Source: Synechococcus sp. RS9909 (GTDB lineage: Bacteria > Cyanobacteriota > Cyanobacteriia > PCC-6307 > Cyanobiaceae). From it: DNA of 64,000 nt. The notes under the pieces were generated by a model. That model was not told where the DNA came from. It worked only from the letters and a program-made list of their open reading frames with translations, and made no database searches. This document shows, one piece after another, positions 36,208 to 46,141 of the stretch (positions within the stretch are counted from its first letter, which is position 1; the number at the start of each line of letters is the position of its first letter). The DNA is taken from positions 1,488,001 to 1,552,000 of the forward strand of contig NZ_CP047943.1 of assembly GCF_014279595.1 (NCBI RefSeq), given 5' to 3'. The translations under genes and the position numbers were made by a program.

Positions 36208-38353
36208 GCTCGAACTGGGCCAACACCCCGGCTTGATTGCGCAGCACAGAGAGCAGATTGAGACGATTGCGGCGCAGCTCTGGGTCGTCGGCCATCACCA
36301 TCACACTTTGATCGCCATCAAAGAACGCTTCCAGGGTGGGCGTGGCCTCCACCAGAGCATGGGCAAGCGCCTGATAGTTGCGGGCTTGGGCCAGAGGCTT
36401 TAGACGCTGCACCACGCCATACATCGCCTGCTCACTCGGTGAGGCAAACCGTTTCGGATCCACGGTGTCGGCGGCATCGAGCACGCCGCGAGCCAGATCG
36501 CCCTTCTCCGCCAGGCGGGCGGCCCGCTGCACCACCGCCTGAACGGCCACCAGTCGGTTCTGCTGACGCAGCTGGGAGAGGAGGCGGATTCGATCCAATA
36601 CATCGATCGGATCGCAGAGAAGGCGTTCATCGCTGACCGCATCCCCTGCCACGGCCTGCACCAGGTCGGGGGCATGGCCGTCGTCTTCCAGCTGGGAATG
36701 GATGCGCTGACGCAACAGGAGCACCAGATCCCTCACCAGGACATCGGTGTCGACAGCGAAAGCCGGCAGCAGCTCCTGCCAACGCCCGGCGGCGCCCTTC
36801 AGGAGCTCGAGCAGGTCGAGACGCCAGCCCCGTTCCCAGAGGATCTGAAGGATGCCGTTCCCAGCGCGGCGCAGGGCATAGGGATCGGAGGAACCGCTGG
36901 GTCGCTCACCTTTGGCAAAAATGCTCAGGAGCAGTTCGAGGCGCTCGGCCAGAGCCACCACGGCGCCGGCATCACTGGACGGCAAGGCATCGCCGGCTCC
37001 CCGGGGTTGATAGTGCTCGACCACCGCCAGCGCCACGGCGCGGGACTCCCCCTCCTCCAGGAGATATTTGCCTCCGATCAATCCCTGCAATTCCGGAAAC
37101 TCACCCACCATCTGACTCACCAGGTCGTGTTTGCAGAGGTGGGCGGCACGACGGGCCGCCTCCTGCGTGGCCTGGGGACACTCGAGCCGCTCGAGCAGCT
37201 GACCTGCGAGATGCTCGATCCGATCGGAGCGATCGCGCAAACTGCCCAACCCCTCAGCAAAGGTCACGGCCTGCAGCGCCTCTCTCCGCGCGCTGCTGGG
37301 CTGGCGGCGATCCACGCTGAGAAAGAATTCCGCATCGGCCAGGCGAGCACTCAACACCCGTTGATTGCCTTCACGAATCCGATCATCCGCCGAAGCCAGG
37401 CCATTGCTCACCAACAGGAAGTCGGGGCACAACACCTCGCGGGCGCTCAAGCCGAGCGGATCCATGCACACGCCTGGACGGCGGAGGGGCACATAGCGTT
37501 GATGCGATTGCATCACGGTGATGATCACCTCCGGCGGCAAGGCCAGATAGCGATCGGCAATCGAGCCGGTGAGCACCCGGGGAGCCTCGACGAGATCCAC
37601 CAGCTCCTCGAACAGAGCAGGCGGGCAATCAGCCACGCCCTGCAGGACCTCGGCACGCTCCTTGAGGGCGGTGCGGATGATCTCCGCCCGCTTGTTGCGA
37701 TCCACCACCACGCCCGCCGCCGCCAGGGCAGCGCCGTAGGCCTCCGCATCGGCAAGATCCACCGTCCGATCGAACAGGCGGTGGGCCCGGCTGGAACGGC
37801 CGCTGTGCACCACCGGATCGCTGGCCGCCAGGGTCACCGGCACGCAGACCTCACCGAAGAGCGCCACCAACCAGCGCACCGGACGGCTGAAGCGCTGATC
37901 ACCCGAACCCCAACGCATGAAGCGACGCCCCTGGAGTGCATCCACCCAGCCGGGAATGCGCTCCTGCAGCAGCGACAGGGTGCTCTGACCCTCCACCAAC
38001 ACCGTGGCAAACACACAGTCGCCTTTGGGTGTGGCCCGAACCTCCAGAGCTGAGGGGTCGACGCCGCAGCGGCGCGCGAAACCAAGGGCAGCCGGACCGG
38101 GCTGGCCATCGACATAGGCCTGGGCGACGGGCGGCCCCTTGCGGTCTTCGCGCAGATCTTCCTGGCGCTCGACCAGGTTCTCCACGATCACAGCCAGGCG
38201 CCGGGGGGTGCTGGTGACCTGAATCGCGCCATGGTTCAGACGCCACTCCTTCAGGTCGCCCGTCACCGTCGCCTTGAGCTGGGGCAGAGCCAGGCGGGCA
38301 AAATCGGCCGGCAGTTCCTCCGTTCCGATCTCCAGCAGAAAGGTTGAAGCCAC
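36194..38353 (-). CDS. glyS: Glycyl-tRNA synthetase beta subunit
   Basis: Larger chain of the alpha2beta2 glycyl-tRNA synthetase. 719 residues, close to the family norm. The N-terminal FLLEIGTEELPADF is diagnostic; RFMRWGSGDQRFSRPVRWL and KHDLVSQMVGEFPELQG follow, with an HD-like helical C-terminal region. The alpha subunit (glyQ) is not in the window. The final codons sit in a hairpin shared with the chlP end. Confidence 0.96.
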   Translation of the reverse strand: MASTFLLEIGTEELPADFARLALPQLKATVTGDLKEWRLNHGAIQVTSTPRRLAVIVENLVERQEDLREDRKGPPVAQAYVDGQPGPAALGFARRCGVDPSALEVRATPKGDCVFATVLVEGQSTLSLLQERIPGWVDALQGRRFMRWGSGDQRFSRPVRWLVALFGEVCVPVTLAASDPVVHSGRSSRAHRLFDRTVDLADAEAYGAALAAAGVVVDRNKRAEIIRTALKERAEVLQGVADCPPALFEELVDLVEAPRVLTGSIADRYLALPPEVIITVMQSHQRYVPLRRPGVCMDPLGLSAREVLCPDFLLVSNGLASADDRIREGNQRVLSARLADAEFFLSVDRRQPSSARREALQAVTFAEGLGSLRDRSDRIEHLAGQLLERLECPQATQEAARRAAHLCKHDLVSQMVGEFPELQGLIGGKYLLEEGESRAVALAVVEHYQPRGAGDALPSSDAGAVVALAERLELLLSIFAKGERPSGSSDPYALRRAGNGILQILWERGWRLDLLELLKGAAGRWQELLPAFAVDTDVLVRDLVLLLRQRIHSQLEDDGHAPDLVQAVAGDAVSDERLLCDPIDVLDRIRLLSQLRQQNRLVAVQAVVQRAARLAEKGDLARGVLDAADTVDPKRFASPSEQAMYGVVQRLKPLAQARNYQALAHALVEATPTLEAFFDGDQSVMVMADDPELRRNRLNLLSVLRNQAGVLAQFERIQA

Positions 38354-38429
38354 GCCCGTCGGTCCATCCAGTGGCCGACTGTATTGGAAGCCGTTTCGCT
38401 ACTTTCATAGGGGTGTATTTCGCGTGCCC

Positions 38430-40223
38430 ATGAGCCAGCTCGACGTCGATGCATCGCAGAGTCCGCTGGGCTCCGGCAGCGGCGACGGTGCTCAGGCACT
38501 GCCCAAGGCGGAACAACGCAAGATCGACAGCGATTACCTGCGTGAACCGTTGTTGACGGAACTGGCGAACGATCGGCCCCAGTTCAGTGAGGATGCGCTC
38601 CAGATCCTCAAGTTTCACGGCAGCTATCAACAGGACGATCGCGATCGGCGCGAGAAGGGCAAAGACAAGCAGTGGCAGATGATGCTGCGTCTGCGCAGCC
38701 CCGGCGGCCGAATCCCCGCCTCATTGTTCCTAGCTCTCGACGATCTTTCCAATCGCCTCGGAGACGGCAGCCTGCGGGCCACCACCCGCCAGGCCTTTCA
38801 GATGCATGGGGTGGCCAAAGCCGACCTCAAGGAAGTGATCGGCACCATCGTGCGCCACATGGGCTCCACCCTGGCGGCCTGCGGAGACATCAACCGCAAT
38901 GTGATGGCACCGGCGGCCCCATTCGATAAAGACGGCTATCCGGCAGCCCGGCAGCTCGCCGACGACATCGCCGATCTGCTCAGCCCCGAAACAGCCGAAG
39001 GCTCCTATCTCGACCTCTGGGTTGACGGCGACCTCAGCTATCGGATCAAACCGAGCCGCATCGTCAAAGCGGCCCGGCAGCGCCAGCGCGATGGCGCTGT
39101 GTTTTCCGGTGATCCACAGGAGCCCCTTTACGGCGACACCTACCTACCCCGCAAGTTCAAGGTGGCCGTCACCGTTCCCGGTGACAATTCAGTGGATCTG
39201 CTCACCCAGGACATCGGCCTGGTGGCCTTCAGCGAACCTTCTGGCGCCCTGCGAGGCTGCAATGTGTACGTGGGAGGGGGCATGGGCCGCACCCACAACA
39301 AAGAGGAGACCTTCGCCCGGATCGCCGACCCCTTGGGCTATGTGGCCGCCGACCAGGTTCTGGATCTCGTGCAGGCGATCCTCGCCCTCCAACGCGATCA
39401 CGGTGATCGAACCCTGCGGCGCCATGCGCGGATGAAGTATCTGATTCACGATCGGGGCATCGACTGGTTCCGCGACGAGCTGCTGGCCCGCTACTTCCAT
39501 GGGGAGCTGGGCGCCCTGCGCCATGAGGCAAAGCCGAAGCTCACCGACTACCTCGGCTGGCACCGCCACCGGCCCGGCATGTGGTTTGTCGGCATTCCCC
39601 TGTTGTGCGGTCGCCTGGAGGGAGAGCTCAAGGCCGGGCTGCGGCGGATCGTGGAGACCTACCAGCTCGAGATCCGGCTGACGCCCAACCAGGATCTGCT
39701 GCTGTGCAACATCGGCACCCCGCAGCGGGCCGGCATCCGCCAGGCCCTTGCCGATCTCGGCATCGAGACGCCGGACGCGCCCGCGCCGCTGGCCCGCCAT
39801 GCGATCGCCTGTCCGGCCCTGCCCACCTGCGGACTGGCGATCACGGAATCGGAGCGCATTCTTCCCGACGTGCTCGAGCGGCTCAACACCCAGCTGGAAC
39901 AGCTGGCGATCAACAAACCGATCCTGGTGCGGATGACCGGCTGCCCGAACGGGTGTGCTCGCCCCTACATGGCGGAACTGGCCCTGGTGGGCAGCGGCGT
40001 GAATCAGTATCAGCTCTGGCTTGGCGGCAGCGCCAATCTGCAACGCCTGGCCCGCCCCTTCCTGCAACGGATGCCCCTCGACCAACTCGAGGCCACCCTG
40101 GAACCTCTGCTGATCAGCTGGCGCGACGCCGGTGGCCGGCGCAGCCTCGGCGACCATGTCGAGAAACTCGGCGATCAGGTGGTGGCAACCCTGCTCGGTG
40201 ATCCGGCGGTGGCCCCCACCTGA
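38430..40223 (+). CDS. sir: Ferredoxin-dependent sulfite reductase
   Basis: Six-electron reduction of sulfite to sulfide for cysteine synthesis. 597 residues. Two ferredoxin-like/siroheme repeats: LRSPGGRIPASL and RATTRQAFQMHG in the first, and the Fe4S4-siroheme cysteines in ACPALPTCGLA and TGCPNGCARP in the second. RATTRQAFQMHGV and the motif order favour sulfite over nitrite reductase; the two families are similar and this is the main uncertainty. ATG 38430 chosen over upstream in-frame codons that overlap glyS. The last 49 bases overlap the opposing vanX-like gene. Confidence 0.92.
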   Translation: MSQLDVDASQSPLGSGSGDGAQALPKAEQRKIDSDYLREPLLTELANDRPQFSEDALQILKFHGSYQQDDRDRREKGKDKQWQMMLRLRSPGGRIPASLFLALDDLSNRLGDGSLRATTRQAFQMHGVAKADLKEVIGTIVRHMGSTLAACGDINRNVMAPAAPFDKDGYPAARQLADDIADLLSPETAEGSYLDLWVDGDLSYRIKPSRIVKAARQRQRDGAVFSGDPQEPLYGDTYLPRKFKVAVTVPGDNSVDLLTQDIGLVAFSEPSGALRGCNVYVGGGMGRTHNKEETFARIADPLGYVAADQVLDLVQAILALQRDHGDRTLRRHARMKYLIHDRGIDWFRDELLARYFHGELGALRHEAKPKLTDYLGWHRHRPGMWFVGIPLLCGRLEGELKAGLRRIVETYQLEIRLTPNQDLLLCNIGTPQRAGIRQALADLGIETPDAPAPLARHAIACPALPTCGLAITESERILPDVLERLNTQLEQLAINKPILVRMTGCPNGCARPYMAELALVGSGVNQYQLWLGGSANLQRLARPFLQRMPLDQLEATLEPLLISWRDAGGRRSLGDHVEKLGDQVVATLLGDPAVAPT

Positions 40224-40927
40224 TCCACCCGGCCGTACCGGGCCGATGGCGCCTGCGTGCGCCAGGCCCAGAGCTGATCACCGAAACTGAAATGCCACCA
40301 CTCGTTCGGGTGTCGGACCAACCCCTGGGTGTGCAGGCAGTCCGCCAGCAGGCAGCGGCGCTGATGCCAGAGCGCAGCCTCCGACACAGGATCGGCAGCA
40401 GCAGCGGCGGCGTAGAACTCCGGCTCCGACACCGCATCGATCGCATCAATGGCCCCGCCCATCTCCAGGGGATTGCCGTCGCGATCCGCCAGGGTGAGAT
40501 CCACTGCAGCGCCGGTGCTATGGGGGGGTGGCGTGGCTGGGTCAGCGCTGGGAGGAGCCCAGAAACGGCCCACCCGGCGACGAAGCTCCTGACGCAACAC
40601 CGGCTGATCGGCGCCGGTGGGATGCAAGCCATGCCGCCGGCATTCCTCGGCCACGGCATGCTCCACCATGAAGGCCTGCACCGCCACCGGACGCCAGGCA
40701 TCAAAAATCGCCAGGCGCAAGGAGGCATCCCATTGCTGCAGCTGCTGCTCGGCCCGGACCAGCCGCTCGCGCACGCCCCGGCGCAAACGAAAGGGATCGG
40801 CCCCCTCCCCATAAGGGGCACCGAGGCGCTGATAGGGATGGGGGCGGAGGCAATGAAGAACGGATGGGAGCGGCTCCAGGGGTTCGCCGCACTCATGGAT
40901 TGCACACTTGCTCCAGGGCCTGGGCAT
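40175..40927 (-). CDS. D-Ala-D-Ala dipeptidase (VanX/DdpX, M15D)
   Basis: 250 residues, no signal peptide, so cytoplasmic. Zinc ligands: His and Asp in PHSTGAAVDLTL and His in NEWWHFSF, with AIFDAWRPVAVQ upstream as in VanX. It splits the D-Ala-D-Ala dipeptide; outside vancomycin-resistance operons such enzymes recycle D-Ala. It is the last gene of the rpsB-tsf-hypothetical-recG run, 46 bases after recG, and overlaps the sir 3' end by 49 bases. Confidence 0.88.
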   Translation of the reverse strand: MPRPWSKCAIHECGEPLEPLPSVLHCLRPHPYQRLGAPYGEGADPFRLRRGVRERLVRAEQQLQQWDASLRLAIFDAWRPVAVQAFMVEHAVAEECRRHGLHPTGADQPVLRQELRRRVGRFWAPPSADPATPPPHSTGAAVDLTLADRDGNPLEMGGAIDAIDAVSEPEFYAAAAAADPVSEAALWHQRRCLLADCLHTQGLVRHPNEWWHFSFGDQLWAWRTQAPSARYGRVDQVGATAGSPSRVATT

Positions 40928-40973
40928 GATTCGCGCGTCGAGAACCTCACCGTCGCATTCCAGACGGTGGCCT

Positions 40974-43544
40974 TCAATTCAACTGCCCGGCAGCGGCGGT
41001 TCGCTGAAGCTGATCCGCCAGGAGTTGCCGCAGGATCGGCTGGTTCTGCAGGCTGGGATCAGCGCTGATCAACGCTGCGGCCTCTTCCCGCGCTTCTTCC
41101 AGCACACTGCCGTCATCAGCCAGGCTGGCCAGGGCCAGATCGGGCAATCCCGACTGGCGGGTGCCGAGAACCTGCCCGGGCCCGCGCAGACGCAGATCCA
41201 TCTCGGCGATTTCAAAGCCGTCGTTGGAGCGCACCAGCACCTCCAGCCGCTGCTTCGCCAGCACATTGCGGCTGTCGTTGATCAGCAGGCAATGGGAGGC
41301 GGCCGCCCCCCGACCGACACGACCGCGCAACTGATGCAGCTGCGCCAGGCCAAAGCGATCGGCGTGGTCGATCACCATCACGCTGGCCTCCGGCACATCC
41401 ACCCCCACCTCCACCACGGTGGTGGACACCAGCACCTGCGCCCTCCCTTCCGCAAAGGCATGGATCACCGCCTGCTTCTCCGCACTGCTGAGGCGACCAT
41501 GCAACAACCCCACCTCGAACTCGGGGAACACCTCATCGCAGAGCTGGCGATGGACCTCCACCGCTGAACGAAGATCCAGTTTTTCTGAGTCCTCCACCAA
41601 CGGCAGCACCACATAGGCGCGCTGGCCACGTGCGACCTCCTCACGGATCAGGGCATAGGCCTCATCCCGGGCTGATGCGGTGAGCAGCCGGGTCTTGATC
41701 GGCGTCCGACCCGGCGGCAGCTCATCGATCTGACTCACATCAAGATCGCCATGGAGCGACAGGGCCAGAGTGCGGGGGATCGGCGTGGCCGTCATCGTGA
41801 GCAGATGGGGCTGCAATCCTTTGCCAAGCAGGCGGTTGCGCTGTTTCACGCCGAAGCGATGCTGCTCATCCACCACCACCAGGCCGAGCCTTGAGAAATC
41901 AACCGGGTCTTCAATCAGGGCATGGGTGCCCACCAGCACGTTCAACTGGCCATTCGCCAGATCCGTGAGCAGGCGTCGCCGCACCGGCCGAGGCGTGGCA
42001 CCGGTCAGCAGCTCCACCGACACATTCAAAGGAATCAACCAGCGACAGAGGCTGCGGTAGTGCTGCTCCGCCAGCACCTCGGTGGGGGCCATGAAGGCGC
42101 CCTGCCAACCCGCCTCCACGGCTTTGAGCAGGGCTGCGATCGCCACCACGGTCTTGCCACTGCCCACGTCACCCTGCACCAGCCGTGCCATCGGTTCCGG
42201 CCGGGCCAGATCAAGTTCAATCTCCGCCAGTACACGCTCCTGGGCCGCCGTGAACCGAAAGGGAAGCTCGTCAAGGAAACGCCCCACCAGGCCATCACGG
42301 GCCCCCAATGCGCGCAGGGCTGGCGCCTGACGCTGGCGCAAGGCTGCCCGGCGCAGCATCAAGCCCAGCTGAAGCAGGAGGAACTCATCAAACACCAGGC
42401 GACGCCGGGCCTGCTGGAGGCTGTCGCGGTCGGGTGGCTGATGAATCGCCTGCAGCGCTTGCGAGCGGGTCAGCAAACCGAGCCGCTGACGTTGCTGGAC
42501 CGTCAACGGCTCGGGCCAGAGCCGTCCCAGGGGCAGAACGGCGTCAACCGTGCGACGCAGACGGTCGGCGGTCAACCCTTCCGTCAGCGGGTACACCGGC
42601 AGCAGCCGTCCGATCTGGCGCGACCGCAGCGGCGCCTGGGCGCTCTCCATCACCTCGATCAGGGGATCCTGAAAACTGAGTCCATAGGGGCCCGCTTTCA
42701 CCAGACCGCTGACGGCAACCGTGGCTCCGGCAGGGTATTGGCGGGTCTGGCTGTGCAAGGCCGCTGGAGAACTGAAGCGTCGTCCGGCCAGAAAGCGCGT
42801 GACCTTCAAACGGCCGGTGGGATCCTGCAATTGCAGCTCCAGAATGGAGAGATTGGGATTGCGCGGACTGGTGAAGCCATGGCACCGGCGCACGCTGGCG
42901 ACGATGGTGGCGGTCTCTCCGGCCTGCAGGGCCTCAATCCGGCGCAAGGCGGAATAGTCGACGTAATCGCGGGGGTAATACAGGAGCAGGTCGCGCACCA
43001 GCAGCAGACCGAGCGCGGCCAGGCGCTCCGCCAGTTTTGGCCCAACCCCCTTCACCTTCCCCAGGGGCGTGTCCAGGGTCGGCTGGCCGCCCTGGCGGCT
43101 CGAGGAAGGCAGCTGTGTTCGCGCCGCCTGAGCGACGGGCGCGTCGAAGCGCAGCCGCGGCGGCGCCATCGGTGCGCTGGGCTCCAGCCGTTGGCGCAGA
43201 TCATGCAACCACTGCCGCGTGCTGGTCACCAAACGACGCCGCGCCGCCTCATTCAGCTGCGGATAGCCAGCGAAAGACGCCGCCATCTGAGCCAGACGCT
43301 GCTGGCTGTCGGCGGGCAGGGGACAGGGAGGCGGTGTCTGCAGTTGCCGGCTCAGAAAGGCGTGGAAGCGCTCCTGGCGGCCCTGCAGATCAGGACAACC
43401 CCGTTCAGCCTCGAGACCCAGTGCGGTCTGCAGTGGCTGCAACCAGGCCCGCAGCACAGCCAGATCTTTAGCGGCGAGACCCAGACCTGCCGCCCCGGGC
43501 GTCAGCTCTGATCCCGCGGAGGATTGGAAGGGCTGGGCCACCAC
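40974..43544 (-). CDS. recG: ATP-dependent DNA helicase RecG
   Basis: Rescues stalled replication forks and branch-migrates Holliday junctions. 856 residues, longer than E. coli RecG (693) because of an N-terminal cyanobacterial extension of about 150 residues. The wedge (OB) domain lies around residues 200-330; helicase motifs are GDVGSGKT, VVDEQHRFG, TATPIPRTL and LRGRVGRG. Start GTG 43544 overlaps the preceding gene by 43 bases; a later start is possible. Confidence 0.96.
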   Translation of the reverse strand: MVAQPFQSSAGSELTPGAAGLGLAAKDLAVLRAWLQPLQTALGLEAERGCPDLQGRQERFHAFLSRQLQTPPPCPLPADSQQRLAQMAASFAGYPQLNEAARRRLVTSTRQWLHDLRQRLEPSAPMAPPRLRFDAPVAQAARTQLPSSSRQGGQPTLDTPLGKVKGVGPKLAERLAALGLLLVRDLLLYYPRDYVDYSALRRIEALQAGETATIVASVRRCHGFTSPRNPNLSILELQLQDPTGRLKVTRFLAGRRFSSPAALHSQTRQYPAGATVAVSGLVKAGPYGLSFQDPLIEVMESAQAPLRSRQIGRLLPVYPLTEGLTADRLRRTVDAVLPLGRLWPEPLTVQQRQRLGLLTRSQALQAIHQPPDRDSLQQARRRLVFDEFLLLQLGLMLRRAALRQRQAPALRALGARDGLVGRFLDELPFRFTAAQERVLAEIELDLARPEPMARLVQGDVGSGKTVVAIAALLKAVEAGWQGAFMAPTEVLAEQHYRSLCRWLIPLNVSVELLTGATPRPVRRRLLTDLANGQLNVLVGTHALIEDPVDFSRLGLVVVDEQHRFGVKQRNRLLGKGLQPHLLTMTATPIPRTLALSLHGDLDVSQIDELPPGRTPIKTRLLTASARDEAYALIREEVARGQRAYVVLPLVEDSEKLDLRSAVEVHRQLCDEVFPEFEVGLLHGRLSSAEKQAVIHAFAEGRAQVLVSTTVVEVGVDVPEASVMVIDHADRFGLAQLHQLRGRVGRGAAASHCLLINDSRNVLAKQRLEVLVRSNDGFEIAEMDLRLRGPGQVLGTRQSGLPDLALASLADDGSVLEEAREEAAALISADPSLQNQPILRQLLADQLQRTAAAGQLN

Positions 43545-44674
43545 TGTTGTTGCACCTGCCGGGTCGTTGCACGCCGCTGCCAGTGGCGTTGTTGTCGCAC
43601 CATTGTGAGCAGTTGACGGCGCCGTTGGTGCAGCCGGGAACGACAGCGACGCAGATCGATCCGATCAAACTCCAGGTCGGCGGTGCGCAGCAGCACACCG
43701 GTCAGGTCGACCCAATGGCCGGCTGGAGCCGTGGGTAAAGGCACACGAAGCCGCAGCAGATTGGACACGGATGGCAAGGTCTCGAGCTGGCCGGCGAGAG
43801 CGGCATCGAGCAGGCTGATCGGCAACAGGCTGTGCATCAGCTGCGCCCGCATCAACTCCACATTGATGGCATGGGAGAGATTGCGAAGCCGGCGCATCAG
43901 CGCCTGATCCTGGCCATCCATCCAATGCAGCAGATCCAGCGGCAGGCTCGGCAGGAGGCGATTCGAATCGGCGTCAAGCCAATCTGCATCGGTGGTTGAT
44001 TCCTCCTGTTCAGCCTCATTGCCGGCATCGGACACTGCGGCACCACTGGCCATCACCTGACCGGCCATGGCAAACAACGACCTCAGGGTGGCGAGATCGT
44101 CCGACTCGGGAGCCGATCCGTCGTCGTCATCGTCTGCGGCGTCGGAGGATGCCGCAGCCTGGGGCGCTGGTAACTCCGGAGTGGGCGGCAGCAATCCCTG
44201 CAGCAGCTCCGGCTGATCGATCGGTGGTGTGAGGCTCAAAGCAACCGAAGCGGACGACTCTCCGCCCCCTGGCGCCTCATCGGTGGCGGGTCGATCCTCG
44301 AGCAACGCCCTCTGAGCCTGCAGTCGCCTCACCAGGTGCTCGCGCTCGATCTGACGCGACAGCTCCATGAGCTGCTCCACCGTGAGCAGGGAGCAGCAGC
44401 GCTGCACCAGCGCATCAACCTTCGCCTGAAACGCCTGGCGAGCCATTGCATCGAGCAGATCCAGACGCGCTCCCTGATCAGCGGTCAGGAGTGCCGAGAG
44501 CACGGTGCGAACGGCGGAAGGAAGCTGCTCGCGCAGCAATTGCAGATAAAGGGCCTGATCCCTGTAGAGCGCCGGGGCCAGGGATTGGCCCCAGGCGCTC
44601 AAGCGAGCGAGTTGTTCGTTCGGATCGCGCACCTGTGAATCGTGCAAGGACGCAGGCTCTGGGGCGGCGACCAA
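43502..44674 (-). CDS. Hypothetical protein with acidic central linker
   Basis: 390 residues, no signal or membrane span. An N-terminal helical region (about 20-135: ALYRDQALYLQLLREQLPSAV and following), an acidic low-complexity middle (about 170-235: SDAADDDDDGSAPESDD) and a C-terminal helical, Arg/Gln-rich domain (LHQRRRQLLTMVRQQRHWQRR) that could bind nucleic acid. No family recognised. Start TTG 44674 lies one base after the tsf stop, and its 3' end overlaps recG, so it is locked between them. Confidence 0.7.
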   Translation of the reverse strand: MVAAPEPASLHDSQVRDPNEQLARLSAWGQSLAPALYRDQALYLQLLREQLPSAVRTVLSALLTADQGARLDLLDAMARQAFQAKVDALVQRCCSLLTVEQLMELSRQIEREHLVRRLQAQRALLEDRPATDEAPGGGESSASVALSLTPPIDQPELLQGLLPPTPELPAPQAAASSDAADDDDDGSAPESDDLATLRSLFAMAGQVMASGAAVSDAGNEAEQEESTTDADWLDADSNRLLPSLPLDLLHWMDGQDQALMRRLRNLSHAINVELMRAQLMHSLLPISLLDAALAGQLETLPSVSNLLRLRVPLPTAPAGHWVDLTGVLLRTADLEFDRIDLRRCRSRLHQRRRQLLTMVRQQRHWQRRATTRQVQQQWWPSPSNPPRDQS

Positions 44675-44675
44675 C

Positions 44676-45332
44676 TCAACTCGCGGTCATGGAGGCGACT
44701 TCGGTGGCGAAATCAACCTGCTCCACCTCGATTCCCTCACCCAGGGTGTAACGGGTGAAGCGACGCACCTGCACGTTTTCGCCGATCTTGCCAGCCACCT
44801 GCTTCACCAACTCCGCCACGGTGAGGGAGCTGTCGCGAATGAAGGGTTGATCCAACAGGGCCATCTCCTTCAAGCGCTTGCCGATGCGACCCTCCACAAT
44901 CTTGGCCTTCATGGCCTCGGGCTTGCCGTCGAGATCATCGCGGCCCATTTCAATCGCCTTCTCGCGATCCACCACATCCTGGGGGATGTGGTCGGTGCTC
45001 ACGTACTCCACACTCGGGCAGGCCGCAATCTGCATGGCCACGTCGCGCAGCAGCCCCTGGAACACATCGCCACGGGCGACAAAGTCGGTCTCACAGTTGA
45101 GTTCGAGCAGCACACCCACCCGCGCTCCGGTGTGGATGTAGCTGCCGATGGCGCCTTCAGCAGCGGTGCGACCGGATTTCTTCTCGGCACTGGCGATGCC
45201 CTTCTGGCGCAACCACTCGACCGCCTTGGTCATGTCGCCCTCGGTCTCCGCCAGGGCTTTCTTGCAGTCCATCATTCCTGCGCCGGTCTTATCGCGCAGG
45301 TCCTTGACAAGCTTGGCAGAAACGGCAGCCAT
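44676..45332 (-). CDS. tsf: Elongation factor Ts
   Basis: Nucleotide exchange factor for EF-Tu. 218 residues, the short cyanobacterial/chloroplast-like form. [22 protein letters not shown] is the N-terminal signature (first 25 residues), and [13 protein letters not shown] is the second. Starts at ATG 45332; the frame is open to 45383 through the hairpin-bearing leader. Follows rpsB by 89 bases as in most bacteria. Confidence 0.97.
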   Translation of the reverse strand: MAAVSAKLVKDLRDKTGAGMMDCKKALAETEGDMTKAVEWLRQKGIASAEKKSGRTAAEGAIGSYIHTGARVGVLLELNCETDFVARGDVFQGLLRDVAMQIAACPSVEYVSTDHIPQDVVDREKAIEMGRDDLDGKPEAMKAKIVEGRIGKRLKEMALLDQPFIRDSSLTVAELVKQVAGKIGENVQVRRFTRYTLGEGIEVEQVDFATEVASMTAS

Positions 45333-45370
45333 CGGAGAGAAGAAAAAGGTGGGACGAAACTGTGACGAAC

Positions 45371-45396
45371 CGCCGATCCGCAACAGCGCATCGGCG
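45371..45396 (-). other. Hairpin in the rpsB-tsf gap
   Basis: CGCCGAT (45371-45377) and ATCGGCG (45390-45396) form a perfect 7-bp stem with a 12-base loop, 25 bases after the rpsB stop. There is no T-run. It may be a processing site or attenuator that sets the rpsB:tsf ratio. Confidence 0.45.
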
Positions 45397-45421
45397 GCGT
45401 GAACTTAGCGGTTCAGGCGAC

Positions 45422-46141
45422 TCAGCCCTGGGCGTCGTCGGCACCACGCTGATCATTGGCGCCGTGGCGACCTTCATTGATCGCATCAGCGAGGCGACTC
45501 AGCACAAGCTGCACCGAGCGCACGGCATCGTCGTTGCAGGGAATCGGCACTTCGCAGAGATCGGGATCGCAGTTGGTGTCCAGCATGGAAACCAGGGGGA
45601 TATCGAGCTTGCGCGCCTCCAGCACCGCATTGGTTTCACGGCGCTGATCCACCAGGATCACCACGTCGGGAAGACGACGCATGTTCTTCAGACCGCCCAG
45701 ATATTTCTGCAGACGATCGAGTTCGCGCCGCAGCACAGCGGCTTCCTTCTTCGGACGCATGGCGATGGCACCACTGGATTCCATCCGCTCCAGATCCTTG
45801 AGGCGATCGATGCGGGCCTTCATGGTGGTCCAGTTGGTGAGCATGCCGCCCAACCAGCGCTGGTTCACGTAAGACGCGCCACAGCGGCTGGCCTCCAGGG
45901 CCACCACTTCCGAGGCCTGCTTTTTGGTGCCAACAAACAGGAAACGCTTGCCGCTGCGGGCCGCCGAGCGGACCCACTTGTAGGCATTGTTCATGCAGAC
46001 GGCGGTCTGCACGAGGTCAATGATATGAACCCCGTTGCGCGCGCAATAGATGTAGCGCGACATCTTGGGGTTCCAACGACGCGTCTGGTGCCCGAAGTGG
46101 GCGCCAGCCTCCATCATCTCGGCGAGAGTGACAACAGCCAT
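45422..46141 (-). CDS. rpsB: 30S ribosomal protein S2
   Basis: 239 residues. [27 protein letters not shown] (first 27, in two halves) is the S2 signature, followed by [24 protein letters not shown] and [17 protein letters not shown]. Heads the rpsB-tsf-hypothetical-recG-vanX run. The leader directly upstream can fold into a pseudoknot. Confidence 0.98.
   Translation of the reverse strand: MAVVTLAEMMEAGAHFGHQTRRWNPKMSRYIYCARNGVHIIDLVQTAVCMNNAYKWVRSAARSGKRFLFVGTKKQASEVVALEASRCGASYVNQRWLGGMLTNWTTMKARIDRLKDLERMESSGAIAMRPKKEAAVLRRELDRLQKYLGGLKNMRRLPDVVILVDQRRETNAVLEARKLDIPLVSMLDTNCDPDLCEVPIPCNDDAVRSVQLVLSRLADAINEGRHGANDQRGADDAQG

Noticed and set aside
40175-40927. Vancomycin-resistance island
   Set aside because: VanX-like and VanY-like genes are 6 kb apart in different operons with core genes. 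No VanA ligase, VanH dehydrogenase, VanRS pair or mobile element is present.
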